Source: Treponema sp. (lineage in GTDB: Bacteria; Spirochaetota; Spirochaetia; Treponematales; Breznakiellaceae). Taken from it: DNA of 64,000 bases. The DNA is taken from assembly GCA_009777735.1 (NCBI GenBank), contig WRLF01000001.1, positions 124,001-188,000 of the forward strand. The letters run 5' to 3'. Each line of letters begins with the position of its first letter. Within the stretch, counting starts at the first letter, position 1. Below, in pieces: positions 1 to 8,993 of the stretch. A program made the position numbers and the translations under genes. Under the pieces are notes generated by a model. The model was not told the origin of the DNA. It did not search any database and worked only from the letters and a program-made list of their open reading frames with translations.

Positions 1-850
1 CTGTTCAAGCCGGATTTTAAGAGATATCAGGGAACAAACAGAAATATTTCCGGCGGTTGCGGTTGCGACTAACAAATTGGTGTCCAAGGTTGCTACACGG
101 ACTATACGCCCTGCAGGTTTAATACAAGTTCAGGCCGGAACGGAAGCAGAATTTTTAAGCCATCAGGATATTCGATTATTACCGGGTATGGGTGCGAAAC
201 TGCTGAAAACAGCGGCGATTGTTGGGATTCGGGAAATTGGGGAAGTTGCCCGGCTTACAGATAGTGAAGCCATAGCATTATTCGGTAAAAAAGGGTCAAT
301 GATTAAGAGCATGGCTTTAGGGATTGACGGCTCTATTGTTGAAGATATTAGCGGGAATAGGCGTATTTGCCAACAGGCAGACTTCGGGGAAAATACAATA
401 GAAAAAACGGCAATAATGGGAGCAATAGAAGCCCTTGCAGAGCATGGGGGCTTTTTAATGCGGCGTGACAAACTGGGAGCGGCAATTATTAAACTACTGG
501 TTGTATATGCTGACGGAATGAAAGTTGAAGGGCAGGATAAACCCCGGCGATCTTGTATCCTTGACCGGGAAATATCGGCGGCGGCAGAGAAAATTTACCG
601 TAAAATAGCTGTGCGAAGAATACAGATACGGAGTATTGGATTATCCCTTGAAGGGCTAATGCGTCTTGGTTTTGAACCGGATTTATTTGAACCGGAAACG
701 GAAATCGCAAACCGGAAATTGCAGGAAGCAATAGATAAAATACAAAATCGTTACGGTGCAGGCAAGATAACAAGAGGGCCGGTATTGGCAGCAAAAAAAA
801 TGAGGAATGATGGGGGCGTACTGATTACGGGGGCTTCTTTTGTACATTAG
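1..850 (+). CDS. Y-family DNA polymerase, C-terminal part (5' end outside window)
   Basis: The frame is open from base 2 through the left edge, so this is the C-terminal ~280 residues of a larger protein. A helix-hairpin-helix-like stretch (LLPGMGAKLLKTAAIVGI) is followed by a little-finger-type domain and the common DinB/UmuC ending LQEAIDKIQNRYGAGKITRG. Such enzymes copy past damaged bases. The palm with its catalytic acids is not in the window, so an active polymerase (DinB/UmuC) cannot be separated from a non-catalytic ImuB type. It overlaps the downstream dnaE2-like gene by 11 bp, implying translational coupling, as in imuB-dnaE2 mutagenesis cassettes. The TTG at 77 is an internal codon, not a start. 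Confidence 0.85.
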   Translation, partial: CSSRILRDIREQTEIFPAVAVATNKLVSKVATRTIRPAGLIQVQAGTEAEFLSHQDIRLLPGMGAKLLKTAAIVGIREIGEVARLTDSEAIALFGKKGSMIKSMALGIDGSIVEDISGNRRICQQADFGENTIEKTAIMGAIEALAEHGGFLMRRDKLGAAIIKLLVVYADGMKVEGQDKPRRSCILDREISAAAEKIYRKIAVRRIQIRSIGLSLEGLMRLGFEPDLFEPETEIANRKLQEAIDKIQNRYGAGKITRGPVLAAKKMRNDGGVLITGASFVH

Positions 851-3800
851 GCTTGGTCTTGTATCGGGGTACTCATTTCTATATGGGGTGCATAAGCCGG
901 GGGAAATACTAAACCGTGCTGCTTCTCTTGGGATTAAGGTAGTTTCCTTCTGTGATTTGAACAGCCTGTATGGTGTGCATACGGTTCTTGAAGAAGCGAA
1001 AGAAAGGGATATAAGACCGATTATTGGTGCGGCTTTAACTATAGGTAAAAATACCAATCCGGCGGTTTATTGTTTCGTGGAAAACCGGGCGGGGTTTAGA
1101 CGGCTTTGCGAACTGCTGACTTTAAGGAACAAGGATAAAGAAAATTTTAATCCGATTTTGCCGTTATGCGAGCAATCAGCGGGACTTGTTTTAGCTTCTA
1201 CCGACGATAAAGTTTTGGAAAATCTTAAAGGGCGGGTAAAGCGGCTTTTTGCGGCGATAACTCCTTCTGATATTAGAGCCGCACCTTCCGGCCGCAGGCT
1301 GAATATTCCGCTTGCTTTTCTGGATGATTCCTTATTTTTGGAAGCCGGGGATTTTGCCGTTCATCGGGTGTTACGTGCAATAAGCCTTTTGAAAACAGTT
1401 GGCAATTTAAGTGAAGGCGATACTGCCGATAAAGAAAGATATTTACGTTCATCGGGTGATTTACACCGCCGTCTTGTATCATGGCCGGAAGCGGTCAGGG
1501 GGACAGAAGAAATTGCCGCTATTTGCACTTTTAATGAAATTTTTAATAAATGGATATTCCCGGCTTATGCGACCGGGGGGCTGCCGGTCATTGATGAATT
1601 GCGGCATAGGGTGTATGAGGGGAATGCTGTTCGTTACGGCGAACTGGCAGACAGGGAAATCGGACGGATTGAATATGAACTTGGTGTGATAGAGGAAAAA
1701 GGATTTGCAGAGTATTTTCTGTTAATTGACGATATTGTCAAAATGTCTAAGGCTTCCAAAGGAAGCACTACCTGCGGGCGGGGTTCCGGCGCGGCTTCTA
1801 TTGTTTCGTATGGTTTGGGTATTACCAATGTTGATCCCTTGCGGCATGAATTGTATTTTGAACGGTTTCTTAATCCTTCACGCTCTGATCCGCCTGATAT
1901 TGATATAGATTTTGCATGGGACGAAAGAGACGATTTAATCCAGGCGGTTATTGATAAGTTTGGAGCTGAATATTGCGGCAGGGTGGCTAATCACAATATG
2001 TTCCGCTATAGGTCGGCTTTGCGTGAAACAGCGAAGGCTTACGGTTTTGGAGATGCCGAAATTACGCAAACGGAACGGCGGCTTTTTCAATATGGGGATA
2101 AGTCCTGCACGGCAGATCCGGTCTGGCAGGAAACTTTTGCTATTGCAAAAAGAATAGAAGGATTGCCTCGCGGTCTTGGTATGCATTGCGGCGGGGTGGT
2201 GGTTACGCCGCAACCGATTTGCCGTTATGTGCCTATTGAGAAGTCAGCAGAGGGTTTTCCGCTGTTGGCCTGGGAAAAAGAAGGCTGCGAAGCCGCGGGA
2301 TTCGTGAAAATTGATCTATTGGGTAACCGGAGCCTGGCTGTTATTCGGGATGTATTAATAAACCTTGAGGAACAGGGAATTACTATTGACCGTAATATCT
2401 GGAGGCCAATAGACGATACCGCAACTATTGAGGCATTGGCAAAAGGCGACAGCATCGGGGTGTTTTACATTGAAAGCCCTGCCATGCGGCAATTACAAAA
2501 AAAGACAAACAGAGGTGATTTTGAGCACATTGTAATACACAGTTCGATTATCCGTCCGGCAGCCAATAAATTTATTTCTGAATATGTCCGGCGGTTAAAA
2601 GGCGGAAAATGGAAGCCGCTTCATTCCCGACTGGAAAGTATCCTTAATGAAAGTTACGGCATACTGTGTTATCAGGAAGATGTATCAAAGACGGCTGTTG
2701 CCCTTGCAGGGTTTAATGAGGCTGACGCTGATAAATTACGGAAAGTGATAGCCAAAAAAATGGGCGGGGTAAAATTGGCAGTTTATCAGGAACAGTTTTT
2801 TGAAGGCTGCCGGAAAAACGATGTGCAGGAAGAAACTATTCAAAAAATTTGGGATATGATGCTATCTTTTGATGGTTATAGTTTTTGTAAACCCCATAGT
2901 GCAAGTTACGCTATGGTGTCTTATCAATCGGCATACTTAAGGGTTCATCACCCTGCCGAATTTATGGCGGCGGTTCTGTCGAATCAAGGCGGGTATTACC
3001 GCCCCCATGCTTACATTGCAGAGGCTCGCCGTATGCGGCTTTTTACTGCAGGCCCCGATGTCAATATTTCAAGGTGGAAGTATTACGGCAGGGGACAGGA
3101 CCTGGTAATCGGCTTAATGGCTGTCAAGGGGCTTTCGGTTTCAGGGGCAGAACGAATACTGAATGAAAGGGACAAAGGCGGAGAGTACAAAAGCCTTGAT
3201 GATTTTTCACGAAGGGTAAAACCGGGGCGTGATGATATTATTGCTCTTTGCCCTGCCGGAGTGTTTGACAGCATTGCCGGTGGTCTTTCCCGGTCGTTGC
3301 AAGCCCGGCGGCTTTTGGCTGCAAATACCGGAACGGTTAAAAAAGAGCAGCAAGATTTATTTACTGCGGAACTTTCTTCTGCTTTTGGGATTGTGCAAAA
3401 AACCGTTCTTGCTCCGCAAGTAAAGAATGTTCAAAAAACAGATGCTGACTTATGGGAAGAATATCGGGCTTTGGGATTTTTACGTAATATTCACCCTCTG
3501 ACTTTATGGAAAGATGATGTCTTGGCAGTTAAGTCTCGGGTTAAGGCTGTGCATATTGGGGATTACATAGGAAGGAATGTAAAAATGGCTGGTTGGCCTG
3601 TTACGCAAAAAGACGTATGGACTAAAGATGGTTTAACAATGTCATTTTTATCATTGGAAGATGAATCAGCTTTGTATGAAACTGTAATTTTTCCGCAAGT
3701 TTATGATCGATATAGTAAAATTCTTTTTGAACAACGGCCTTTACTGGTTTTTGGACGGGTTGCTGATGATAATGGGGCTGTATCGCTGGAGGTTAGCCGG

Positions 3801-3866
3801 CTCGAGGTTTTGGGGAAACAGGGCGCGGGAGAGAATTTTGCGTTGAGGTATGAATGTGCGGGTTAG
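840..3866 (+). CDS. dnaE2: Error-prone DNA polymerase III alpha subunit, DnaE2-like
   Basis: 1008 residues, near the usual DnaE2 size and shorter than replicative DnaE. The N-terminal PHP domain is recognisable (YIRLGLVSGYSFLYGVHKPG), but the metal-binding HxH of active PHP domains is replaced by RLG, so PHP nuclease activity is unlikely. The C-family polymerase core has GRGSGAAS near residue 313 and the catalytic motif PPDIDIDF near residue 352. A helix-hairpin-helix region and a C-terminal OB-fold (VKMAGWPVTQKDVWTKDG) follow. Start is TTG at 840 inside the end of the Y-family gene; the PHP fold begins right there, supporting this start. Expected role: damage-tolerant, mutagenic DNA synthesis with the upstream polymerase, normally SOS-induced. 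No LexA box can be judged because the operon start is outside the window. Confidence 0.9.
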   Translation: MYIRLGLVSGYSFLYGVHKPGEILNRAASLGIKVVSFCDLNSLYGVHTVLEEAKERDIRPIIGAALTIGKNTNPAVYCFVENRAGFRRLCELLTLRNKDKENFNPILPLCEQSAGLVLASTDDKVLENLKGRVKRLFAAITPSDIRAAPSGRRLNIPLAFLDDSLFLEAGDFAVHRVLRAISLLKTVGNLSEGDTADKERYLRSSGDLHRRLVSWPEAVRGTEEIAAICTFNEIFNKWIFPAYATGGLPVIDELRHRVYEGNAVRYGELADREIGRIEYELGVIEEKGFAEYFLLIDDIVKMSKASKGSTTCGRGSGAASIVSYGLGITNVDPLRHELYFERFLNPSRSDPPDIDIDFAWDERDDLIQAVIDKFGAEYCGRVANHNMFRYRSALRETAKAYGFGDAEITQTERRLFQYGDKSCTADPVWQETFAIAKRIEGLPRGLGMHCGGVVVTPQPICRYVPIEKSAEGFPLLAWEKEGCEAAGFVKIDLLGNRSLAVIRDVLINLEEQGITIDRNIWRPIDDTATIEALAKGDSIGVFYIESPAMRQLQKKTNRGDFEHIVIHSSIIRPAANKFISEYVRRLKGGKWKPLHSRLESILNESYGILCYQEDVSKTAVALAGFNEADADKLRKVIAKKMGGVKLAVYQEQFFEGCRKNDVQEETIQKIWDMMLSFDGYSFCKPHSASYAMVSYQSAYLRVHHPAEFMAAVLSNQGGYYRPHAYIAEARRMRLFTAGPDVNISRWKYYGRGQDLVIGLMAVKGLSVSGAERILNERDKGGEYKSLDDFSRRVKPGRDDIIALCPAGVFDSIAGGLSRSLQARRLLAANTGTVKKEQQDLFTAELSSAFGIVQKTVLAPQVKNVQKTDADLWEEYRALGFLRNIHPLTLWKDDVLAVKSRVKAVHIGDYIGRNVKMAGWPVTQKDVWTKDGLTMSFLSLEDESALYETVIFPQVYDRYSKILFEQRPLLVFGRVADDNGAVSLEVSRLEVLGKQGAGENFALRYECAG

Positions 3867-4019
3867 GTGTTACGTTTAAGGTTTGTTACAAGGTTGCGGT
3901 TATTCCATATTTTTTTATTCAGATGATTTTCGCTTTCCTGAATAACTTCTTTTGCTCCATCAAGCATATCATTAGAGCCGGTTTTCCAGCAAATACACCC
4001 ACATTGCGGGGCGTACTCG

Positions 4020-4448
4020 TCAATCAATGCCGCCAAATTCTACGATATCGCCTATCTCCGTTATTACATCATCAATATTCGGCCCAAGCTCCAGGGCAGC
4101 GTCTGTTATTGGTACGACATCAACCACTATTTGCGAATAAGGGGCGATGCTGACTTTAAACATGTAAGCTCTAACTTGGTTATGGATACTGTCCGGGAAC
4201 ATTTCCCGCAAAACGGGGGGATAAAAAGCCGGAGGGTACAGCGGCCACCAGACATTTTGTGTATCAGAAAACTCATCCCGTACCGGGCTCAGTATGAATC
4301 GGTAAAGCCACTTTGCCCAGGGCGGCTCAAGGCGCAACACGGGTATGATGGTACAGATGTAGATCGTCGCGAGGACTGCAAGCAGAGCCGGTATTCCAAA
4401 CAAGGCAAGCTCATAACCCACAAGGATAATCCGCACCGCTGTCGGCAT
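4020..4448 (-). CDS. Hypothetical protein with N-terminal membrane segment; probably frameshifted at its 3' end
   Basis: 142 residues with a hydrophobic segment near residues 10-38 and a Trp/Pro-rich soluble part. I do not recognise the family. It stops at 4020, but the next frame stays open with normal-looking codons (DEYAPQCGCICWKTGSNDML and onward) until a stop at 3863. A single-base difference at the end of the ORF would join the two into one protein of about 195 residues. The start lies 38 bp inside the upstream 202-residue gene, so the pair is probably co-translated. It converges on dnaE2 with almost no spacer. Confidence 0.5.
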   Translation of the reverse strand: MPTAVRIILVGYELALFGIPALLAVLATIYICTIIPVLRLEPPWAKWLYRFILSPVRDEFSDTQNVWWPLYPPAFYPPVLREMFPDSIHNQVRAYMFKVSIAPYSQIVVDVVPITDAALELGPNIDDVITEIGDIVEFGGID

Positions 4449-5019
4449 GGAATATCACCGGCAAATATTCAACTAACGCAACCAAAGCAATAAACAACAC
4501 AAAAACGATGGCGGACGCCAGTAATTGAATTCTTAACAAGCGCTTCTTCTTGCTTTTCGTTTCCTGTTCTTCCTCAATTGGCTTTTCCAACACAACCGAT
4601 GTGTCAAAAGCCGCAAGGCGCTCCATAAACAGATCAAAACCGATGTCTTCTGTTTGGAGGTAGAAGAGTATCTTCTTATCTTTTGAATGAAAGTTGCGTG
4701 TTGTCGATTTAACATCCGAAGGCATTATGCTGATGTCGTCGAAGGTGAATGTTTTACTGGAAAGAAACGACTTGGAATGGATATTTTTGCTATCAACGGA
4801 AATTGTCCGGGTCATGTTATCTATGGCGCCTATTAAGCAGAATATGAAAACAGTCATCATTACGAAAAAAAAGATTTGAATATACAGTTCTTCCTCAAAA
4901 GGAAACCCTTCTACAAATATCAAATAAAAAAAAGCCGAAATAAGCAGCAGCAGTATTACGGAACTAAATACCATCAATATCTTAGTTTTCTTGCTTGGGC
5001 TTACTGTAAAATTTCTCAT
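4411..5019 (-). CDS. Hypothetical membrane protein
   Basis: 202 residues: two adjacent hydrophobic segments near residues 14-34 and 45-66, a soluble domain of about 90 residues (TRTISVDSKNIHSKSFLSSK), a charged linker (EEEQETKSKKKR) and a third hydrophobic segment near 165-185. The arrangement resembles PH-like or YcxB-like small membrane proteins, but no diagnostic motif is visible. Its 3' end overlaps the next gene by 38 bp, so the two could be parts of one ancestral gene. It belongs to a run of four minus-strand membrane-protein genes from 6.35 to 3.9 kb. Confidence 0.55.
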   Translation of the reverse strand: MRNFTVSPSKKTKILMVFSSVILLLLISAFFYLIFVEGFPFEEELYIQIFFFVMMTVFIFCLIGAIDNMTRTISVDSKNIHSKSFLSSKTFTFDDISIMPSDVKSTTRNFHSKDKKILFYLQTEDIGFDLFMERLAAFDTSVVLEKPIEEEQETKSKKKRLLRIQLLASAIVFVLFIALVALVEYLPVIFHADSGADYPCGL

Positions 5020-5058
5020 TATTTCTCCTTAAAATATATTTTGAGTTATTTTGAATTG

Positions 5059-5886
5059 TTAGCTAGACGTATCAAACCAGGTAATAATACTGTCCATTCG
5101 TTTACGAAGGTCCGGATCGTCAGAATCGCACTGCCAATACCATGCCATAATTTCCTCTAATGCATGGGGAGCATGTTTTGGACTGTAATGTAATAGAATT
5201 AAAGGCAGACTGTATCGTTTTCCTTTTTTTCCATTCTGCCCCTTTGTATAATAGTCCACAACCGCGGCGGACAAGTTTTTTGCAATCCTTAGTTGTACAT
5301 CGTTGATGTTTTCCCTGAACATTAGAAACAAACCCGCAACAAAAATAAAATTTTCTGTAAGATAGATAGAACCCGGCGGTGTATCCATATCTTTATTTCC
5401 GGTGTGTTTCATCGTATCTACTATTTTGCGCTCAGGGTATTCCCGTAAAAGCATTTCTTTTTGCGTTGCATCCAATAAATTAAACTGAGCACGAAACTTT
5501 CTGTGTCGATTAATTCTGCCTAATTTCATAAATGGGGCAAAAAAAACAAAATAGATAAAAAGGTAAAACATTATACCGGCAAGAAAAAAAACAACTGTCA
5601 TAATAATACCGGCCAATACAGAGCCAACAATCGGGCTGAAACCAAAGGAAGCAATAAAGATGAAAATATGTAAAAGAAAGGTTAAATCGCTTCCTTCAAA
5701 ATATCTAGGATCGCTAAGATGCTCAAGAAACCCGATTCCGCTCATCACACCCGCAATAGTTGCCATAATCATAAGAAATATCATTAAACCTTTCCAATAA
5801 AAGAAACGTTTAACGGGATACCACAGTAAGTTTTTATTTATTTTTTTGTATTCGTCATTTGTTAAATTAATAAAATCTATGTCCAT
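5059..5886 (-). CDS. Hypothetical multi-spanning membrane protein
   Basis: 275 residues from the ATG at 5886, chosen over an upstream TTG because GGGAGA lies 8 nt before it. Three or four hydrophobic segments occupy roughly residues 30-55, 70-95 and 98-125. A soluble C-terminal half follows with a basic region (KLGRINRHRKFRAQF) and an acidic tail. Function is unknown. The gene sits between two other membrane-protein genes on the same strand with short gaps, suggesting one transcription unit, possibly a small envelope or immunity-type module. Confidence 0.6.
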   Translation of the reverse strand: MDIDFINLTNDEYKKINKNLLWYPVKRFFYWKGLMIFLMIMATIAGVMSGIGFLEHLSDPRYFEGSDLTFLLHIFIFIASFGFSPIVGSVLAGIIMTVVFFLAGIMFYLFIYFVFFAPFMKLGRINRHRKFRAQFNLLDATQKEMLLREYPERKIVDTMKHTGNKDMDTPPGSIYLTENFIFVAGLFLMFRENINDVQLRIAKNLSAAVVDYYTKGQNGKKGKRYSLPLILLHYSPKHAPHALEEIMAWYWQCDSDDPDLRKRMDSIITWFDTSS

Positions 5887-5904
5887 TAGCAATGTCTCCC
5901 TATT

Positions 5905-6348
5905 TTATTCATTTTTACTATCTCGCATTATTTTAAGATATTTATTCCAGGGAATTAAAAGGGAAAAAAATAAGGATAATACACTAATTATAATAAATAT
6001 AAAAAATATTATTTGATATCTGCTTCCGTCTTTAAGACGTACATTTTCAGGGTTATCCGGATTTATAAGAAGTAAAACATCACTTCCGACTGTACGCCTG
6101 CCTGAAATTCTATAAATATATAAATGTTCGTCAACTTCATATTGCACCAATGATACAGAAATAGGGTCTGGAGAATAGGACTTTTCTACTCGAATAACAA
6201 CACCAATAAGCTCTGTACCATTTTCTGAAAGATAAATATGTTCACGATAAGGAGGGAGGAAAAAACTCAAAGCAAAAAAGCCAAATATTATAGTGTTGAA
6301 AATACCAAATACACGAATTATTGTTGCCATATTACCTTTAATATCCAT
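5905..6348 (-). CDS. Hypothetical membrane protein, DUF3592-like architecture
   Basis: 147 residues from the ATG at 6348, which has AAAGGA six bases upstream; a TTG at 6366 is less likely. Two transmembrane segments (about residues 10-30 and 112-133) flank a beta-rich domain of about 75 residues containing GVVIRVEKSYS and YEVDEHLYIYRISGR. This TM-domain-TM layout with an 'E..G.V' opening strand is typical of DUF3592-type proteins. It is first in the minus-strand cluster running down to 3.9 kb. No enzymatic residues are evident. Confidence 0.55.
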   Translation of the reverse strand: MDIKGNMATIIRVFGIFNTIIFGFFALSFFLPPYREHIYLSENGTELIGVVIRVEKSYSPDPISVSLVQYEVDEHLYIYRISGRRTVGSDVLLLINPDNPENVRLKDGSRYQIIFFIFIIISVLSLFFSLLIPWNKYLKIMRDSKNE

Positions 6349-6541
6349 ATTAATTCCTTTAGCCAAAACTATCTATTTCACTTATCCAGATTTATATTTC
6401 TTTAAAAAGTAATTTTGATAGGTTGTTTGCTTTCTCTTTGACTTAATATTTTCCTTACTAAAGGATATACTATTTTTTATATATATTGTTAATTTATAGT
6501 TAATATTTAGTTAATTTTTATCATTTCTTTTTCGCGACAGG
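6349..6541. other. AT-rich intergenic DNA upstream of a ferredoxin remnant
   Basis: About 190 bases, very AT-rich, with no open frame of coding appearance on either strand. It lies between the divergent membrane-protein cluster and the truncated ferredoxin, and replaces the expected 5' half of that ferredoxin gene. No confident promoter was identified. Confidence 0.5.
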
Positions 6542-6697
6542 GATGTATGTATGGAGTGCAGAGCTTGTGCGTTGAATTGTGTCACCCAAGCTATTACGGT
6601 ATATCACGGTGTCGGCTGTGCGGCGGCGTTTATTTTTGGCTGGCTGTCTGGAAAAGATCCTGCCTGCGGCTGTTCAGAAACACGCCCTGCCTACTGA
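6542..6697 (+). pseudogene. Truncated 4Fe-4S ferredoxin, HgcB-like C-terminal fragment
   Basis: One frame encodes a cluster motif (CMECRACALNC, first Cys codon at 6548) followed by GVGCAAAFIFGWLSG and a CGCS tail, stopping at 6697. This matches the C-terminal half of small two-cluster ferredoxins of the kind annotated as HgcB-like, which continue from the second CxxCxxCxxxC motif into GVGCA. The first cluster motif and natural start are missing and the upstream DNA is AT-rich and non-coding, so this is a 5'-truncated remnant. An ATG at 6551 falls inside the motif and would give only 48 residues lacking the first cysteine. Assignment to HgcB rather than a generic ferredoxin is uncertain. Confidence 0.6.
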
Positions 6698-6714
6698 CCG
6701 GATTGCCCGTATAT

Positions 6715-7236
6715 TTATAATTTTATCATAAATATATCAGCTTTACTTCCATGATATTCAAAACTTCTTTTATATATCCCGCCATTTTTTGTTATAGTCT
6801 TTACAGAAGGAACATTATCACTTACACAAGATAATTGAAATTCTTTTAATCCGATTTTTCGAGCAATTTCCAATACTTGTCTTAACATTTCGGATGCATA
6901 ACCTTTTTTCCTTTCAGAAGGTCTAACACTGTATCCACAATGCCCAAAATCCTTTAAGAAATCATTCAATTCTTGTCTAAAATCAATTACTCCGATTATT
7001 TTTTTATCATGTTCACGAATTGCAAAAAATGTATCTGTAACAACCCAATTAGGGTCAACAGTTTCTTTGTTTATTTGAGTTGTTACTTTTTCAAGCCAAA
7101 TATGATAATTGTCTGTTTTGTCCCATAATTCACTACCGTTTATTTCAGTTTCACCATTATTAAAGAATTCATTTTTAAATTCAATAGCTTGAAATTCCAT
7201 ATCTTTAGTTGGCCTTACCAATGTTAGTTTATCCAT
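6715..7236 (-). CDS. GNAT family N-acetyltransferase
   Basis: 173 residues with the GNAT acetyl-CoA signature near residues 100-130: GYSVRPSERKKGYASEMLRQ, where the R/K-x-x-G-x-A element holds the cofactor pyrophosphate. This is followed by NVPSVKTITKNGG, the motif B loop (N..S..... .GF/G) typical of RimJ/RimL-like enzymes. It transfers acetyl groups from acetyl-CoA to an amine; the substrate cannot be told from sequence. AGGAGAG lies 7 nt upstream of the ATG. It stands alone, divergent from rtcB. Confidence 0.85.
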   Translation of the reverse strand: MDKLTLVRPTKDMEFQAIEFKNEFFNNGETEINGSELWDKTDNYHIWLEKVTTQINKETVDPNWVVTDTFFAIREHDKKIIGVIDFRQELNDFLKDFGHCGYSVRPSERKKGYASEMLRQVLEIARKIGLKEFQLSCVSDNVPSVKTITKNGGIYKRSFEYHGSKADIFMIKL

Positions 7237-7529
7237 AAATGCTCTCCTGGCGTTAGACTATTCTTATTTTACAAAAATGTCAATTCTATACTTATAAAAT
7301 CATACGGCGGGTAGTTTAGTTGCTCTGTTTTTGCCCTTTGTTTATAGCAGCATGGTTGAAATATTAAATGAAATTAAATCCATGAGAGACTACCTCCTTC
7401 TTAATTAACTTGAAAAACCCATAAAAACGGCTATACTTACCTCATGAACCAGGAAATCACCAGCCATATCCTATTGGAAGAAGGTTTTGTTAAGATACTT
7501 GATTATTGTGAGGTGTTGTAAGAAATTAA
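7237..7529. other. Intergenic region with two tiny open frames
   Basis: About 290 bases between the divergent GNAT and rtcB genes. Plus-strand ATG frames at 7350-7406 (18 codons) and 7444-7521 (25 codons) exist but lack convincing ribosome sites or recognisable sequence. No terminator, riboswitch or tRNA could be identified. Promoters for both flanking genes presumably lie here. Confidence 0.4.
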
Positions 7530-8753
7530 ATGATAGAAATTACCGGAAAGTATAACACTGCTAAAGTGTTTACGAACAACCTGGATGAAAAATCCAGGGA
7601 GCAAATTGAACTACTCTGCGAGCAGGAATTTGTAAAAGGAAGTACCCTGCGTTTAATGCCAGATGTTCATGCCGGGGCCGGTTGTACCATTGGTACAACT
7701 ATGACCATAAAAGATAAGATAGTTCCCAATCTTGTTGGTGTTGATATTGGCTGCGGCATGGAAACAATTATAATCTCCAAAGATGATCAAGTTTCCAGAG
7801 AATTTGATCCGGCAAAACTGGATAAGTGGATACACAAAAAGATTCCCTGCGGCAGAAATGTCCAATGGAAACCCCATGAATTTGCTGAAACTGTTCCTCT
7901 GGCTAATATACGCTGTCCTAAGGTTAACCTACACCGGGCACGATTGAGCATAGGCACTCTTGGAGGAGGAAACCACTTTATTGAAGCCGGAAGAGACGAA
8001 AACGAACATTTGTACATAGTCATTCATTCGGGTAGCCGTCACCTGGGTCTTGAAATTGCAGAATGGTATCAGGAGGAAGCCTGGAACCAGCTAAACGGTA
8101 AACGAAGGACAGATACTGATGCTGTAATTTCACAGTTAAAAGCTGAAGGCCGGGAAACGGAGATACAAAGCAGGATAGCGGAAATCAAGGCACAAATTGT
8201 CGTGGATATACCGAAAGATTTAGCCTATGTAGCCGGTGATTTGTTTGACGATTACATCAATGATATGAAGATAACCCAATTATTTGCTGACACTAATCGT
8301 AAAGCAATGATGCAAATTATTTTAAATGGGCTTGGGATTAAAGACAGCAGCGATTATGAAAATTTTACTACTGTGCACAATTACATCGATACTGATTCTA
8401 TGATTCTACGCAAAGGTGCAGTTTCTGCAAAGACAAGAGAAAAACTGCTTATTCCCATTAATATGCGTGATGGCAGCCTTGTATGCGAAGGCCTTGGAAA
8501 CCCTGACTGGAACTATTCCGCGCCGCATGGAGCTGGACGGCTTATGAGCAGAAACAAAGCCTTTAAGACTCTTTCGTTGGATGATTTCAGGGAGCAAATG
8601 TCGGGTATTTATTCAAGCTCTGTTCACAAGGGAACTCTCGATGAAAGCCCCATGGCTTATAAGGATATGGATGACATTGTACGCCATATTACGCCAACGG
8701 CAAGGATTATCAACATAGTAAAGCCGATGTATAATTTTAAGTCGGCGGAGTGA
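7530..8753 (+). CDS. rtcB: RtcB family RNA ligase
   Basis: 407 residues, almost the length of E. coli RtcB (408). Family motifs are in order: MPDVHAGAGCTIG near residue 42, NLVGVDIGCGME near residue 69 (metal-binding Asp/Cys), GTLGGGNHFIE near residue 144, VIHSGSRHLG near residue 167 and SAPHGAGRLMSR near residue 329 (the His that is guanylylated). The enzyme joins 2',3'-cyclic phosphate or 3'-phosphate RNA ends to 5'-OH ends using GTP and Mn2+. It probably repairs tRNA or other RNA cut by ribonucleases. No archease or rtcA partner is adjacent. The gene stands alone between the GNAT gene and the R-M block. Confidence 0.95.
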   Translation: MIEITGKYNTAKVFTNNLDEKSREQIELLCEQEFVKGSTLRLMPDVHAGAGCTIGTTMTIKDKIVPNLVGVDIGCGMETIIISKDDQVSREFDPAKLDKWIHKKIPCGRNVQWKPHEFAETVPLANIRCPKVNLHRARLSIGTLGGGNHFIEAGRDENEHLYIVIHSGSRHLGLEIAEWYQEEAWNQLNGKRRTDTDAVISQLKAEGRETEIQSRIAEIKAQIVVDIPKDLAYVAGDLFDDYINDMKITQLFADTNRKAMMQIILNGLGIKDSSDYENFTTVHNYIDTDSMILRKGAVSAKTREKLLIPINMRDGSLVCEGLGNPDWNYSAPHGAGRLMSRNKAFKTLSLDDFREQMSGIYSSSVHKGTLDESPMAYKDMDDIVRHITPTARIINIVKPMYNFKSAE

Positions 8754-8755
8754 GG

Positions 8756-8993
8756 GGGATGATCTAATAAAAAGTTCTCTATTTCACTGAAGTATTGTAC
8801 TGCTTGACCAGTAACGGTTATTTTATATACTTTTTTTGATTTCTCTATTAAAGACGAGCAAAAATCATATATTTCATCAATTCTTTTAAGACGTTCAGCT
8901 TTGACTTGTTGTTTTGTTTGTCTTTTTGATTGCACTACCTACTATAACTCCAATTATTACAGAGAACCAACTGGAAATAAAGATTTCATTCAT
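8756..8993 (-). pseudogene. Small membrane-anchored coiled-coil protein, likely frameshifted
   Basis: An ATG at 8993 overlaps the stop codon of the type III Res gene (ATGA), so it is placed for coupled translation. That frame encodes a short hydrophobic segment (WFSVIIGVIVGSAI) and ends at 8895 after 32 residues. In the neighbouring frame a charged helical sequence (KAERLKRIDEIYDFCSSLIE, then AVQYFSEIENFLLD) continues through 8756 and runs into rtcB antisense, ending at 8657. A one-base slip in the A-rich stretch around 8910-8925 would fuse them into one TM plus coiled-coil protein. Alternatively only the 32-residue peptide is made. Function unknown. Confidence 0.35.
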
